The notes: a model not told the origin generated them from the letters alone. A stretch of DNA of 64,000 nucleotides from Saprospiraceae bacterium (GCA_016716335.1 JADJWN010000014.1:47155-111154); one strand, 5' to 3'; positions 37,001-48,495 are shown, counted from the stretch's first letter. Translations and numbers: made by a program.

Positions 37001-37327
37001 TTTCGATTTATTGACCTTAAATCGAACGTGCTTTTTCTGCACCCCAATTCATCCAAATTTCGAGTTGTATATTATATTTTCATACTATCGCTGGTATATT
37101 CAAACCAGTTAAAAGCAAACTGTACAACTTGCACCAACAACCTTGTAGTCAACGGGCACTTCGACTCCAATGTATTGAACTGGACGGGCTACAACGGGAA
37201 TCTGAGCAGAAATACAGCTTACCCACAATGTAATACTGCCGGTCATTTACAACATCAGCATACCTCAGGATGGGCAGGTTTTATCAGGATGTCACAGGGA
37301 TACCAGTGGGCACTTACATGGTACTAA
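36986..37327 (+). CDS. second giant adhesin, N-terminal segment with signal peptide
   Basis: This segment carries the signal peptide (hydrophobic VVYYIFILSLVY, then NQLKANC) and the start of a lectin-like sandwich domain (NLVVNGHFDSNVLNWTGYNG), the common N-terminal CBM-like opening of Bacteroidota surface proteins. The frame breaks at a four-T run at 37279-37282; adding one T changes GFIRMSQ to GFYQDVTGIPVG and joins the next segment. The start is uncertain: an ATG at 36986 lies inside a hairpin, and the frame is open back to 36869. Confidence 0.75.
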   Translation: MRNVLFRFIDLKSNVLFLHPNSSKFRVVYYIFILSLVYSNQLKANCTTCTNNLVVNGHFDSNVLNWTGYNGNLSRNTAYPQCNTAGHLQHQHTSGWAGFIRMSQGYQWALTWY

Positions 37328-40300
37328 GCTTTTGGGGTGGAGTCCACAATAGTAGTGCCAATACACTTTTCGGTGTTGAGTTTTACAACAATAATACCTA
37401 TTTGTCTGAAAGTACTGTGCAGATAGATAAAATATTGGGAGGCTCACCTTCAATGCAGTTTTATACTATACACTTCGTAGTACCTGCCAATACAACCAAG
37501 GTAAGAGTCATAGGAAAGATGAATGGAGACTGGTTGAAAGTAGATCAGATATGTCTGCAGACTTCAAGCTGTGATCCGGATAACGCCTCGGCTCCACCAT
37601 TTTGCGCACCGCAACCCACCTGTGCGCAGGGAAGTTTTCTTTGGTCGCAGAGTATAAATCCATCCAATGGAGATGCTAATATTAGAATGTGGTGTGGTTC
37701 AACCACCACATTTACAATTCCAGGACCATATCCTGCCAATTTTGCAAGCGGTCAGCTCATATTTACTATTAGTGATGCTGTGAGTTATGACGGATATTCA
37801 GGACGTAATACAGTCACGCAACCCAATGAAAGGTGGAGACTTGTTTTCAGAAAGAATAATGTGACTGTTGGTACATCACAATATACCGGTGATGTCCCGG
37901 ATCAAAGGACGCAAGGTTACTGGAGAGGAAGCCTGGGTACTGTAACTGTACCCAACGGGGTGGATCAGATTATAATAGAGCACTGGTCAGTGGCCAATGA
38001 CGGTTCTTGTAATAATGGTCCAAATTCAGTTGTACCGGTAAGCGTATGCATCAGTGCTGCTGCACCCAATCCATGCGTTAATTTTCAGGCCTTGGCACAG
38101 TCAGAACTCAATCTGGTGAAAAGCAGAACTATTTCGGATGAAATAACCTGTGTGAGCCAGCCAAACAGGGTTTTATGGCTTGATTGTATTCTGGATAATT
38201 CCTCCGGAGGTACCGGAGGTAATCTTAAGTTCTGGAGAATTATCAGCGGTGGTACTTTCAAAGAATATTGCGATGGTACGGCTCATTTTAATATGAGAGT
38301 TCAGAATGTGGTCAATTCAAATTACAAATTTGATGTCTCCGTGATACTTACAGGGAGGACGTTCACAGCTCCTTCAGGAAGCCCACATTTGGAAGGTTGT
38401 ACCTCCTCTGCATCCTCCAACTGGTATTATTACACTGGAATGAAAGGATCCCTCATAGGTCTGGATGGACTTTCAGGTGGTAACATTAGTATAGACAGGA
38501 AGGGGGGCTCTTTCCAGATAGGTACCAATGCAAGTTTGTGGGGTACATCAGGGTCATTTGGTGCCAGTGGTTGGATTATGTATGAAATTATTTCCAACCC
38601 CACTGCTTTCAACTTCAAAGCCGGTTGTGGCGCAGACTTTAATTTTTTCCTGTCAGGTGGCAACCTTACTTCTGCAGAAGCTTCCAACTGTCAGACAGTC
38701 TGTGCAGGTAGTTCAGTAGAACTTAATGCTTACGCTGTGGGTGGAAGGCCCAACTATACATATCAATGGAGCAATGGTTTGGGAGCAGGACAAAATAAAA
38801 CGGTAAACCCGACTACCACTACCACATATACAGTTACAATTACAGACTCAAATCTTTGTACTTCAACGGATCAGGTGACTATAAATGTGACTCCCAATCC
38901 TTCCGTTAATGCAGGTGTGGACGCTACCATATGTCCGGGACAGCAAATAATTATTACTGCAAGTGCCACCGGAGGTACTTCTCCTTATACCTATGCCTGG
39001 AATAATGGTCTGGGCAATGGGGCAAGTAAAACAGTCAATCCCTCTGCTACTACCACTTATATTGTTACTGTAACGGATTCTAAAGGTTGTACTGCCACAG
39101 ATGATATCGTAGTCACGGTCGGGGGAAATATCAACCTGACAGCCACCGGAGGTGAGATTTGTGTGGGTGGTACAACTCAGATTAGCGCCAGTGCATCAGG
39201 CGGCACAAGTCCATATACTTATACATGGAGCGATGGGTTGGGCAATGGAGCCACCAAAAATGTGTCTCCTGCTGCTACCAAAACCTATTCGGTAACTGTC
39301 ACGGATGGCAACGGGTGTACTAAGACGGCCACAGCCACTGTTACTGTAAATCAAAGACCTACTGTCACAGCAAATGCCCCTGACGTATGTGCCGGAAGTA
39401 CTCTCGTTATTACATCAAGTCCAACGGGTGGTACTTCTCCTTACACATATACCTGGACAGGCCCGGGAGGATTTTCAGCAAACACCCAGAATATCAACCG
39501 TACTAATTCGACTACTTCAATGAGTGGTACCTATGCACTTACTGTCACAGACGCAAAAGGATGTACAGGTACCACTACCGTCAATGCATTGGTCAAGCCG
39601 GCAGCAACAGTTGATGTAGGTCCGGATATCTCTATTTGTTCCGGGGATCAGATTGTTATTAATTCAACGGTATCCGGTATTCCTAATTGCGGTACGCCTG
39701 GAACTACGCGATGTAACAATCCGATTTCAAACAGTGGGGGCTACATAACCGACCTCAATACTGCCGGAGTTTGTGGGGATAATGCGGGTGCAAAATTATG
39801 GACACAAGGAGGTCAGGGTACTTCATTCATTACATTGGATATGAGTTCAAATGTACCGGTTGGTACCCAGATTTGTGTAAGAGTAAAACTTGAGCATTGC
39901 AGCAACAGCTCGTTTTCGGTCGCTGATATGCGAATTAGAATCTCGACATCGCCCAATTCAGGATTTACAGACCTTGTGGCTTCCCAAACCTTTTCACATA
40001 CCAATTATCAAACTTATTGTTTTACATTGCCAAGTTCTGTAAGATATGTTAGAGTACAGGATAATGGAAAATGTTCTATGAGACTTGATTTTCTGCAATT
40101 CACAACGCCTGATTCATTTAATAATTCACTTACATACAATTGGAGCGGACCGGGTATTTTAGGTCCTAATAATGGCACATCAATCACGGTCAATCAATCT
40201 GGCACCTATACTTTGGTCGTAACAGACTGCACCGGATGTACAGCATCGGATCAGGTTGTGGTCAATATCCATAACAATGTAGTGGCTAATGTCAATGATG

Positions 40301-43300
40301 CAGAAATTTGTGCCGGACAATCTGTAACACTGACTGCAAATACATTGGCAGGTGCAAGTTATTCATGGACAGAAGCAGGAAGTACAACTGTTATTTCAAC
40401 TGCTCAGTCCATTACGGTGTCACCATCCTCAACTACTTCTTATATTGTGACAATCAGAGTCAACGGCTGTGAGGATTCTGATGATGCACTTGTTACAGTT
40501 AATCCAAAACCCAATTTATCATTAACAGCCAATCCCAGCTCAATTTGTAACGGTTCATCTACTACAATATCAGCAAGCGCATCAGGGGGAACAGGAAGTT
40601 ACACTTTTGCCTGGAATCAGGGACTGGGTACAGGTAACAGTAAGACAGTGAATCCCACGACTAATACTACCTACACCGTTACTGTCACTGACAGTAAAGG
40701 ATGTACCGATACCCAAAGTATCACAATTACAGTATTCCCTCTTTTGAACATAAGTGTAAACAGTCCATCTGTGTGTCTGGGTGAATCAACACAGCTAACA
40801 GCTGCTGCAAGTGGAGGCCAACCGAATTATACCTTCAACTGGAGTAATGGCTTGGGTAGCGGTCCTACAAAATCTGTATCACCTTCTACCACTACAACCT
40901 ATACTGTAACAGTGACTGATGCAAACGGCTGTACCAAAACAGCAACAGCTACCGTAACAGTTCTGGACAAACCCGTTGCTTCTGCTGTCAATGATGGTCC
41001 GCTGACATGTTTAAAAACCTCAGTTACATTGACCGCTAGTCCTGCAACAGGTGTAACTTACCTTTGGAGTAATCAGGCTACAACCCAAACAGTCAATGTT
41101 ACATCTCCGGGCACCTATACCGTTACGGTAACATCAGTAAATAATGGATGTACCTCAACTGCTTCAACAACCGTCATTCTGGATAATAATCCGCCTACTG
41201 CCAATGCAGGTCCTGATGTAACAGTAAATTGTGCAAATCCAAGTGCCACTTTGACAGCAACAGGAGGAGGAACCTATCTGTGGAACACGGGTCAAACAAC
41301 CGCTTCCATTACGGTGAATCCCGAAAACACTACCACTTATACTGTGACAGTGACTGCCTCAAATGGTTGTACTGCGACGGATGCAGTGATAGTTACAGCC
41401 AATAAAGCAAAACCTACTGCTTCTATATCTGCAACAGGTAATAATTGTATTACACCTAATGCTCAATTATTTGGAAGTGCTACCGGTGGAACCTCTCCAT
41501 ATACCTATGTCTGGAGTGGTCCTAATGGTTTTACTTCCACACAGCAAAATCCAACCATTACAAACAACGGCACTTACACCCTAACAGTAACAGATACAAA
41601 TGGATGTACAGATACTGAAAGTATTGTAATTTTTGCAGAGTTTGTGCCAGTAATAGTGGTCGTATCCACTGAAATCTGTAAAGGAGAGACTGTAACTCTG
41701 AATGCCAGTGGAGGAGTTTCCTATCAGTGGGGTGCAAACGCTAACAATGCAACAACAGCATCTGTTCAGGTGACACCTTTGACTACTTCAACCTACACTG
41801 TTACAGTCACTTCTGCAAATGGATGTGTAAGTACAGCGAATGTTTTGATAACGGTTTATGATTTGCCTGTTATCAACAGCCTCAATGTAATCCAAAATTC
41901 TTCATGTAATAATCAGAACAATACCGGAAGTATAACTGTAAATGCCACAGGTCAATCTGGTCTGACTTTACAATACAGAATAAATGGAGGACCTTGGCAA
42001 CTCAGTAATGTATTTAATAACCTTGGTAATGGTACTTATAATGTGGAAGTGAGCTATACCACCAGACTTTGCTTATCTTTACCTCAGCAGGCAACAATTA
42101 TTTCACAGCCGGGTCTGGTACTGGTAGCTGAAGATGACAAGTTTGTTTGTCCCAATGTCACATTTACACTTTCTGCAAATGCTACTGGTGGTACTATGCC
42201 TTATACTTTCAACTGGAGTAACGGGGTGTCTGGACCAAATATCACGATAAATAATGGTATCTCTGCAAATACAACCTATTCTGTCACTGTTACTGATAAC
42301 AAGGGTTGTACTGCTACTGATCAGGTACTTGTGTCAGTACATCCTAATCTTACAGTTTCAGCCTCAGCTCCGGAAGTATGTGAAGGCTTTAATCTGATTA
42401 TTACTTCGACGCCTTCGGGTGGTACACCCGGATTTTCATATGTTTGGAGTGGTCCTAATGGTTATTCTGCAAATTCACAGAGTATAACCAGAACCAATGC
42501 AACCACTGCAATGACTGGAGTTTATTCTGTAACAGTTACAGATACCAAAGGTTGTTCGGCTACAGCTCAGGTAAACGCTGCTGTAAATCCGAACCCAACA
42601 GTACAGGCTTCGTCCAATTCGCCTGTTTGTACTAATTCAGACATTAATCTTTTTGCTAATGTATCTGGGGGTACTATGGGCTATACCTACACATGGACAG
42701 GTCCCTCCGGTTTTTCAGCCAATTCCCAAAATCCTGTCAGGGCTGGTGCAGCTCCAAATATGGCAGGAACTTACAATGTTACAGTTACAGACAGCAAAGG
42801 GTGTACTGCTACTTCTTCGACGAATATAATCATCAATCCTTTGCCCAACTCCGGAATCAACGGTCCAATGACTACATGTGCCAAGGAGCCGGTTTTGTTT
42901 ACTGCTATTCCGGCAGGTCCTGGTTCTGTTTACAGCTGGATATTTCAGGATGGTATTCCTGCCACAGCTTCCGGTCCAAGTGCAACTTCACAATGGAATA
43001 CACCCGGTGAATACGGAATAACCCTTACGGTGACCAAAGATGGATGTACTTCTCAATATACTACTTCTATTATCATTACTCAGGAAGTATTTGCAGTGAC
43101 GGGACCGGACAAAGAAATTTGTCAGGGCGGAAGTACGCTTATTCCTGGTCAGGGTCCTCCAGGTGCAACATTCAAATGGACAGTAATTGCCGGAGACCCT
43201 ACTTCAATCGATAACGGTGCAAACAGTGCTACCGTGGAAGTCTCTCCATTGGTGACCACTACTTACAGGCTCACCGTAACACAAAATGGTTGCGTACGTA

Positions 43301-46050
43301 CGGCAGATATAACGGTAATTGTAAATGTTAATTATAATCCAATAGCGGATGCAGGACAGAATGCATTTATTTGTGCGGGTGAAAACTTTGTGATAGGCGG
43401 AAATCCAACAGGTACTCCACCTCCTGCTACTCCGAATGCTCCTTTGGGCTATACTTGGAGTCCTTCAACAGGATTGAATAATGCTACCATTGCTAATCCA
43501 ACTTTAAATATCAATACTCCGGGTACATACAATTATCAGGTGATAGTATTCAGTCTGCTTACCGGTTGTTCCGATACAGCTACTGTGACACATACCATAG
43601 AGCCAAAAGCTAAAGTTGGTGATTTTGTTTGGGAAGATTTGAATGGAAATGGATTGCAGGATCCGGGAGAGCCTGCCATTCCTAATGTTTCTGTTAAATT
43701 ATTCAATGCTTCCAACAATGCATTGGTTGCTCAAACCACTACCAACAGCAATGGACTCTATGAATTTACAGTGTGCAAAGGAACATATTACATTGAGTTT
43801 GGAAATGTTTCAGGATTTAACAGAACTAAAGCCGATAACGGAGATGACACTAAGGATAGTGATGCTAATGAAACTACAGGTCAGACCGCTAATTTCACTT
43901 TAAATCCGGGAGATAACAACAAGACGATAGATGCGGGTTATTACCGACCGGCTACGATCGGGGACTTTGTGTGGGATGACAAGAATGCCAATGGCGTACA
44001 GGATGCCGGAGAGCCGGGTATAGCGGGTCTGACCGTGACACTGAGCGGTACGGCGGGAGACGGTACGCCGGTGAATTTGACGACAGTAACGGGTCCGAAC
44101 GGCGAATACAGCTTTACGGGACTGAAGCCCGGCAGTTATACAGTGACATTTACGAAGCCTGGCGGCACGATATATACACAGCCGGATCAGGGAGGAGACG
44201 ATACGAAAGACAGTGATGCGAATCCGGTTACAGGCAGCAGTCCTGTGATTACAGTAGTGAGTGGGGAGACCAACAATACGGTAGATGCGGGAATATTGCG
44301 ACCTGCGAGTCTGGGCGACTTTGTATGGGAAGACAAGAACGGCAACGGCATACAGGATGCGGGCGAGCCGGGCATAGCAGGCGTGGTGGTGATGCTGGAG
44401 GATGGCAGCGGCAATCCTGCGACAGACATCAACGGCAACGTTGTGGCGAGTGTAGTGACGAATGCATCGGGCCAGTATGGATTTACGAATCTGAAGCCTG
44501 GCGTGGGCTATGTGGTGAAGTTTACGAAGCCTGCGGGCTATGAGGCTACGGCGAAGGATCAGGGAGGAGATGATACGAAGGACAGCGATGCGGACGTAGT
44601 GACCGGCAAGGCACCGGTAGTGGTACTGCAGAGCGGGGAGAACAATCCTACGATAGATGCGGGTTATTACCGACCTGCGACTATTGGAGACTTTGTATGG
44701 GATGACAAGAATGCCAATGGCGTACAGGATGCCGGAGAACCTGGCATACCGGGCTTGACCGTGACACTGAGCGGTACGGCGGGAGACGGTACGCCGGTGA
44801 ATTTGACGACAGTAACGGGTCCGAACGGCGAATACAGCTTTACGGGACTGAAGCCCGGCAGTTATACGGTGACATTTACGAAGCCTGGAGGCACGATATA
44901 TACACAGCCGGATCAGGGAGGAGACGATACGAAAGACAGTGATGCGAATCCGGTTACAGGCAGCAGTCCTGTGATTACAGTAGTGAGTGGGGAGACCAAC
45001 AATACGGTAGATGCGGGAATATTGCGACCTGCGAGTCTGGGCGACTTTGTATGGGAAGACAAGAACGGCAACGGCATACAGGATGCGGGCGAGCCGGGCA
45101 TAGCAGGCGTGGTGGTGATGCTGGAGGATGGCAGCGGCAATCCTGCGACAGACATCAACGGCAACGTTGTGGCGAGTGTAGTGACAAATGCATCGGGCCA
45201 GTATGGATTTACGAACCTGAAGCCTGGAGTGGGCTATGTGGTGAAGTTTACGAAGCCTGCGGGCTATGAGGCTACGGCTAAGGATCAGGGAGGAGATGAT
45301 ACGAAGGACAGCGATGCGGACGTAGTGACCGGCAAGGCACCGGTAGTGGTACTGCAGAGCGGGGAGAACAATCCTACGATAGATGCGGGATATTACCGAC
45401 CGGCGACTATCGGGGACTTTGTGTGGGATGACAAGAATGCCAATGGCGTACAGGATGCGGGAGAGCCGGGTATAGCGGGTCTGACCGTGACACTGAGCGG
45501 TACGGCGGGAGACGGTACGCCGGTGAATTTGACGACAGTAACGGGTCCGAACGGCGAATACAGCTTTACGGGACTGAAGCCCGGCAGTTATACGGTGACA
45601 TTTACGAAGCCTGGAGGCACGATATATACACAGCCGGATCAGGGAGGAGACGATACGAAAGACAGTGATGCGAATCCGGTTACAGGCAGCAGTCCTGTGA
45701 TTACAGTAGTGAGTGGGGAGACCAACAATACAGTAGATGCGGGAATATTGCGACCTGCGAGTCTGGGCGACTTTGTATGGGAAGACAAGAACGGCAACGG
45801 CATACAGGATGCGGGCGAGCCGGGCATAGCAGGCGTGGTGGTGATGCTGGAGGATGGCAGTGGCAATCCTGCGACAGACATCAACGGCAACGTTGTGGCG
45901 AGTGTGGTGACGAATGCATCGGGCCAGTATGGATTTACGAATCTGAAGCCTGGAGTGGGCTATGTGGTGAAGTTTACGAAGCCAGCGGGCTATGAGGCTA
46001 CGGCTAAAGATCAGGAGGAGATGATACGAAGGACAGCGATGCGGACGTAG
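37270..46050 (+). CDS. second giant adhesin, main segment (PKD/Ig-like modules and SdrD_B array)
   Basis: This 2,926-residue frame continues the N-terminal segment. After the lectin-like domain and two further sandwich domains (to about 38680) it has about 19 PKD/Ig-like modules of about 80-90 residues with the pattern CxGxxxxLxAxAxGGTxPYTYxWxxG and GCTxTxxVxVxV (about 38690-43590). The fifth module contains an inserted domain of about 145 residues. A diverged SdrD_B module follows at about 43612, then the near-identical 726-bp SdrD_B array. SdrD_B modules carry Asp/Asn-rich calcium-binding loops (DKNANGVQDAGEPG). The frame ends at 46050 by a lost G near 46013. Likely an elongated cell-surface adhesin or gliding-type filament; it is not demonstrably SprB. 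Confidence 0.88.
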   Translation: MGRFYQDVTGIPVGTYMVLSFWGGVHNSSANTLFGVEFYNNNTYLSESTVQIDKILGGSPSMQFYTIHFVVPANTTKVRVIGKMNGDWLKVDQICLQTSSCDPDNASAPPFCAPQPTCAQGSFLWSQSINPSNGDANIRMWCGSTTTFTIPGPYPANFASGQLIFTISDAVSYDGYSGRNTVTQPNERWRLVFRKNNVTVGTSQYTGDVPDQRTQGYWRGSLGTVTVPNGVDQIIIEHWSVANDGSCNNGPNSVVPVSVCISAAAPNPCVNFQALAQSELNLVKSRTISDEITCVSQPNRVLWLDCILDNSSGGTGGNLKFWRIISGGTFKEYCDGTAHFNMRVQNVVNSNYKFDVSVILTGRTFTAPSGSPHLEGCTSSASSNWYYYTGMKGSLIGLDGLSGGNISIDRKGGSFQIGTNASLWGTSGSFGASGWIMYEIISNPTAFNFKAGCGADFNFFLSGGNLTSAEASNCQTVCAGSSVELNAYAVGGRPNYTYQWSNGLGAGQNKTVNPTTTTTYTVTITDSNLCTSTDQVTINVTPNPSVNAGVDATICPGQQIIITASATGGTSPYTYAWNNGLGNGASKTVNPSATTTYIVTVTDSKGCTATDDIVVTVGGNINLTATGGEICVGGTTQISASASGGTSPYTYTWSDGLGNGATKNVSPAATKTYSVTVTDGNGCTKTATATVTVNQRPTVTANAPDVCAGSTLVITSSPTGGTSPYTYTWTGPGGFSANTQNINRTNSTTSMSGTYALTVTDAKGCTGTTTVNALVKPAATVDVGPDISICSGDQIVINSTVSGIPNCGTPGTTRCNNPISNSGGYITDLNTAGVCGDNAGAKLWTQGGQGTSFITLDMSSNVPVGTQICVRVKLEHCSNSSFSVADMRIRISTSPNSGFTDLVASQTFSHTNYQTYCFTLPSSVRYVRVQDNGKCSMRLDFLQFTTPDSFNNSLTYNWSGPGILGPNNGTSITVNQSGTYTLVVTDCTGCTASDQVVVNIHNNVVANVNDAEICAGQSVTLTANTLAGASYSWTEAGSTTVISTAQSITVSPSSTTSYIVTIRVNGCEDSDDALVTVNPKPNLSLTANPSSICNGSSTTISASASGGTGSYTFAWNQGLGTGNSKTVNPTTNTTYTVTVTDSKGCTDTQSITITVFPLLNISVNSPSVCLGESTQLTAAASGGQPNYTFNWSNGLGSGPTKSVSPSTTTTYTVTVTDANGCTKTATATVTVLDKPVASAVNDGPLTCLKTSVTLTASPATGVTYLWSNQATTQTVNVTSPGTYTVTVTSVNNGCTSTASTTVILDNNPPTANAGPDVTVNCANPSATLTATGGGTYLWNTGQTTASITVNPENTTTYTVTVTASNGCTATDAVIVTANKAKPTASISATGNNCITPNAQLFGSATGGTSPYTYVWSGPNGFTSTQQNPTITNNGTYTLTVTDTNGCTDTESIVIFAEFVPVIVVVSTEICKGETVTLNASGGVSYQWGANANNATTASVQVTPLTTSTYTVTVTSANGCVSTANVLITVYDLPVINSLNVIQNSSCNNQNNTGSITVNATGQSGLTLQYRINGGPWQLSNVFNNLGNGTYNVEVSYTTRLCLSLPQQATIISQPGLVLVAEDDKFVCPNVTFTLSANATGGTMPYTFNWSNGVSGPNITINNGISANTTYSVTVTDNKGCTATDQVLVSVHPNLTVSASAPEVCEGFNLIITSTPSGGTPGFSYVWSGPNGYSANSQSITRTNATTAMTGVYSVTVTDTKGCSATAQVNAAVNPNPTVQASSNSPVCTNSDINLFANVSGGTMGYTYTWTGPSGFSANSQNPVRAGAAPNMAGTYNVTVTDSKGCTATSSTNIIINPLPNSGINGPMTTCAKEPVLFTAIPAGPGSVYSWIFQDGIPATASGPSATSQWNTPGEYGITLTVTKDGCTSQYTTSIIITQEVFAVTGPDKEICQGGSTLIPGQGPPGATFKWTVIAGDPTSIDNGANSATVEVSPLVTTTYRLTVTQNGCVRTADITVIVNVNYNPIADAGQNAFICAGENFVIGGNPTGTPPPATPNAPLGYTWSPSTGLNNATIANPTLNINTPGTYNYQVIVFSLLTGCSDTATVTHTIEPKAKVGDFVWEDLNGNGLQDPGEPAIPNVSVKLFNASNNALVAQTTTNSNGLYEFTVCKGTYYIEFGNVSGFNRTKADNGDDTKDSDANETTGQTANFTLNPGDNNKTIDAGYYRPATIGDFVWDDKNANGVQDAGEPGIAGLTVTLSGTAGDGTPVNLTTVTGPNGEYSFTGLKPGSYTVTFTKPGGTIYTQPDQGGDDTKDSDANPVTGSSPVITVVSGETNNTVDAGILRPASLGDFVWEDKNGNGIQDAGEPGIAGVVVMLEDGSGNPATDINGNVVASVVTNASGQYGFTNLKPGVGYVVKFTKPAGYEATAKDQGGDDTKDSDADVVTGKAPVVVLQSGENNPTIDAGYYRPATIGDFVWDDKNANGVQDAGEPGIPGLTVTLSGTAGDGTPVNLTTVTGPNGEYSFTGLKPGSYTVTFTKPGGTIYTQPDQGGDDTKDSDANPVTGSSPVITVVSGETNNTVDAGILRPASLGDFVWEDKNGNGIQDAGEPGIAGVVVMLEDGSGNPATDINGNVVASVVTNASGQYGFTNLKPGVGYVVKFTKPAGYEATAKDQGGDDTKDSDADVVTGKAPVVVLQSGENNPTIDAGYYRPATIGDFVWDDKNANGVQDAGEPGIAGLTVTLSGTAGDGTPVNLTTVTGPNGEYSFTGLKPGSYTVTFTKPGGTIYTQPDQGGDDTKDSDANPVTGSSPVITVVSGETNNTVDAGILRPASLGDFVWEDKNGNGIQDAGEPGIAGVVVMLEDGSGNPATDINGNVVASVVTNASGQYGFTNLKPGVGYVVKFTKPAGYEATAKDQEEMIRRTAMRT
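43612..43930 (+). other. diverged SdrD_B module preceding the array
   Basis: VGDFVWEDLNGNGLQDPGEP opens a single SdrD_B module with ordinary AT-rich codon use. It is clearly related to the array units at protein level but not in DNA, and marks the unamplified left flank of the 726-bp array. Confidence 0.8.
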
Positions 46051-46320
46051 TGACCGGCAAGGCACCGGTAGTGGTACTGAGAGCGGGGAGAACAATCCTA
46101 CGATAGATGCGGGTTATTACCGACCTGCGACTATTGGAGACTTTGTATGGGATGACAAGAATGCCAATGGCGTACAGGATGCCGGAGAACCTGGCATACC
46201 GGGCTTGACCGTGACACTGAGCGGTACGGCGGGGAGACGGTACGCCGGTGAATTTGACGACAGTAACGGGTCCGAACAGCGGAATACAGCTTTACGGGAC
46301 TGAAGCCCGGCAGTTATACG

Positions 46321-47118
46321 GTGACATTTACGAAGCCTGGAGGCACGATATATACACAGCCGGATCAGGGAGGAGACGATACGAAAGACAGTGATGCGAA
46401 TCCGGTTACAGGCAGCAGTCCTGTGATTACAGTAGTGAGTGGGGAGACCAACAATACGGTAGATGCGGGAATATTGCGACCTGCGAGTCTGGGCGACTTT
46501 GTATGGGAAGACAAGAACGGCAACGGCATACAGGATGCGGGCGAGCCGGGCATAGCAGGCGTGGTGGTGATGCTGGAGGATGGCAGCGGCAATCCTGCGA
46601 CAGACATCAACGGCAACGTTGTGGCGAGTGTGGTGACGAATGCATCGGGCCAGTATGGATTTACGAATCTGAAGCCTGGAGTGGGATATGTGGTGAAGTT
46701 TACGAAGCCAGCGGGCTATGAGGCTACGGCTAAGGATCAGGGAGGAGATGATACGAAGGACAGCGATGCGGACGTAGTGACCGGCAAGGCACCGGTAGTG
46801 GTACTGCAGAGCGGGGAGAACAATCCTACGATAGATGCGGGTTATTACCGACCGGCGACTATCGGGGACTTTGTGTGGGATGACAAGAATGCCAATGGCG
46901 TACAGGATGCCGGAGAGCCGGGTATACCGGGCTTGACCGTGACACTGAGCGGTACGGCGGGAGATGGTACACCGGTGAATTTGACGACAGTAACGGGTCC
47001 GAACGGCGAATACAGCTTTACGGGACTGAAGCCCGGCAGTTATACGGTGACATTTACGAAGCCTGAGGCACGATATATACACAGCCGGATCAGGAGGAGA
47101 CGATACGAAAGACAGTGA
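46321..47118 (+). CDS. second giant adhesin, array segment (copies 4-5)
   Basis: A frame-restored piece of the SdrD_B array, bounded by four indels at about 46013-46277 on the left and three one-base losses at 47064, 47092 and 47165 on the right. It is not an independent gene. Further short pieces in correct sense continue at about 47197-47620, 47614-47890 and 47923-48262. Confidence 0.7.
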   Translation: MTFTKPGGTIYTQPDQGGDDTKDSDANPVTGSSPVITVVSGETNNTVDAGILRPASLGDFVWEDKNGNGIQDAGEPGIAGVVVMLEDGSGNPATDINGNVVASVVTNASGQYGFTNLKPGVGYVVKFTKPAGYEATAKDQGGDDTKDSDADVVTGKAPVVVLQSGENNPTIDAGYYRPATIGDFVWDDKNANGVQDAGEPGIPGLTVTLSGTAGDGTPVNLTTVTGPNGEYSFTGLKPGSYTVTFTKPEARYIHSRIRRRRYERQ

Positions 47119-48495
47119 TGCGAATCCGGTTACAGGCGGCAGTCCTGTGATTACAGTAGTGAGTGGGAGACCAACAATACAGTAGATGCGGGAATATTGC
47201 GACCTGCGAGTCTGGGCGACTTTGTATGGGAAGACAAGAACGGCAACGGCATACAGGATGCGGGCGAGCCGGGCATAGCAGGCGTGGTGGTGATGCTGGA
47301 GGATGGCGGTGGCAATCCTGTGACAGACATCAACGGCAACGTTGTGGCGAGTGTGGTGACAAATGCATCAGGCCAGTATGGATTTACGAATCTGAAGCCT
47401 GGAGTGGGCTATGTGGTGAAGTTTACGAAGCCAGCGGGCTATGAGGCTACGGCTAAAGATCAGGGAGGAGATGATACGAAGGACAGCGATGCGGACGTAG
47501 TGACCGGCAAGGCACCGGTAGTGGTACTGCAGAGCGGGGAGAACAATCCTACGATAGATGCGGGTTATTACCGACCTGCGACTATTGGAGACTTTGTATG
47601 GGATGACAAGAATTGCCAATGGCGTACAGGATGCCGGAGAACCTGGCATACCGGGCTTGACCGTGACACTGAGCGGTACGGCGGGAGACGGTACGCCGGT
47701 GAATTTGACGACAGTAACGGGTCCGAACGGCGAATACAGCTTTACGGGACTGAAGCCCGGCAGTTATACGGTGACATTTACGAAGCCTGGAGGCACGATA
47801 TATACACAGCCGGATCAGGGAGGAGACGATACGAAAGACAGTGATGCGAATCCGGTTACAGGCAGCAGTCCTGTGATTACAGTAGTGAGTGGGAGACCAA
47901 CAATACAGTAGATGCGGGAATATTGCGACCTGCGAGTCTGGGCGACTTTGTATGGGAAGACAAGAACGGCAACGGCATACAGGATGCGGGCGAGCCGGGC
48001 ATAGCAGGCGTGGTGGTGATGCTGGAGGATGGCGGTGGCAATCCTGCGACAGACATCAACGGCAACGTTGTGGCGAGTGTGGTGACGAATGCATCGGGCC
48101 AGTATGGATTTACGAATCTGAAGCCTGGAGTGGGCTATGTGGTGAAGTTTACGAAGCCAGCGGGCTATGAGGCTACGGCTAAAGATCAGGGAGGAGATGA
48201 TACGAAGGACAGCGATGCGGACGTAGTGACCGGCAAGGCACCGGTAGTGGTACTGCAGAGCGGGGGAGAACAATCCTACGATAGATGCGGGTTATTACCG
48301 ACCTGCGACTATTGGAGACTTTGTATGGGATGACAAGAATGCCAATGGCGTACAGGATGCCGGAGAACCTGGCATACCGGGCTTGACCGTGACACTGAGC
48401 GGTACGGCGGGAGACGGTACGCCGGTGAATTTGACGACAGTAACGGGTCGAACGGCGAATACAGCTTTACGGGACTGAAGCCCGGCAGTTATACG

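Noticed and set aside
43900..46095. 731-residue antisense open frame and similar minus-strand frames through 50244
   Set aside because: They are complements of the GC-rich 726-bp coding array. They repeat with the array, have biased Arg/His/Ile composition and no recognisable domain.
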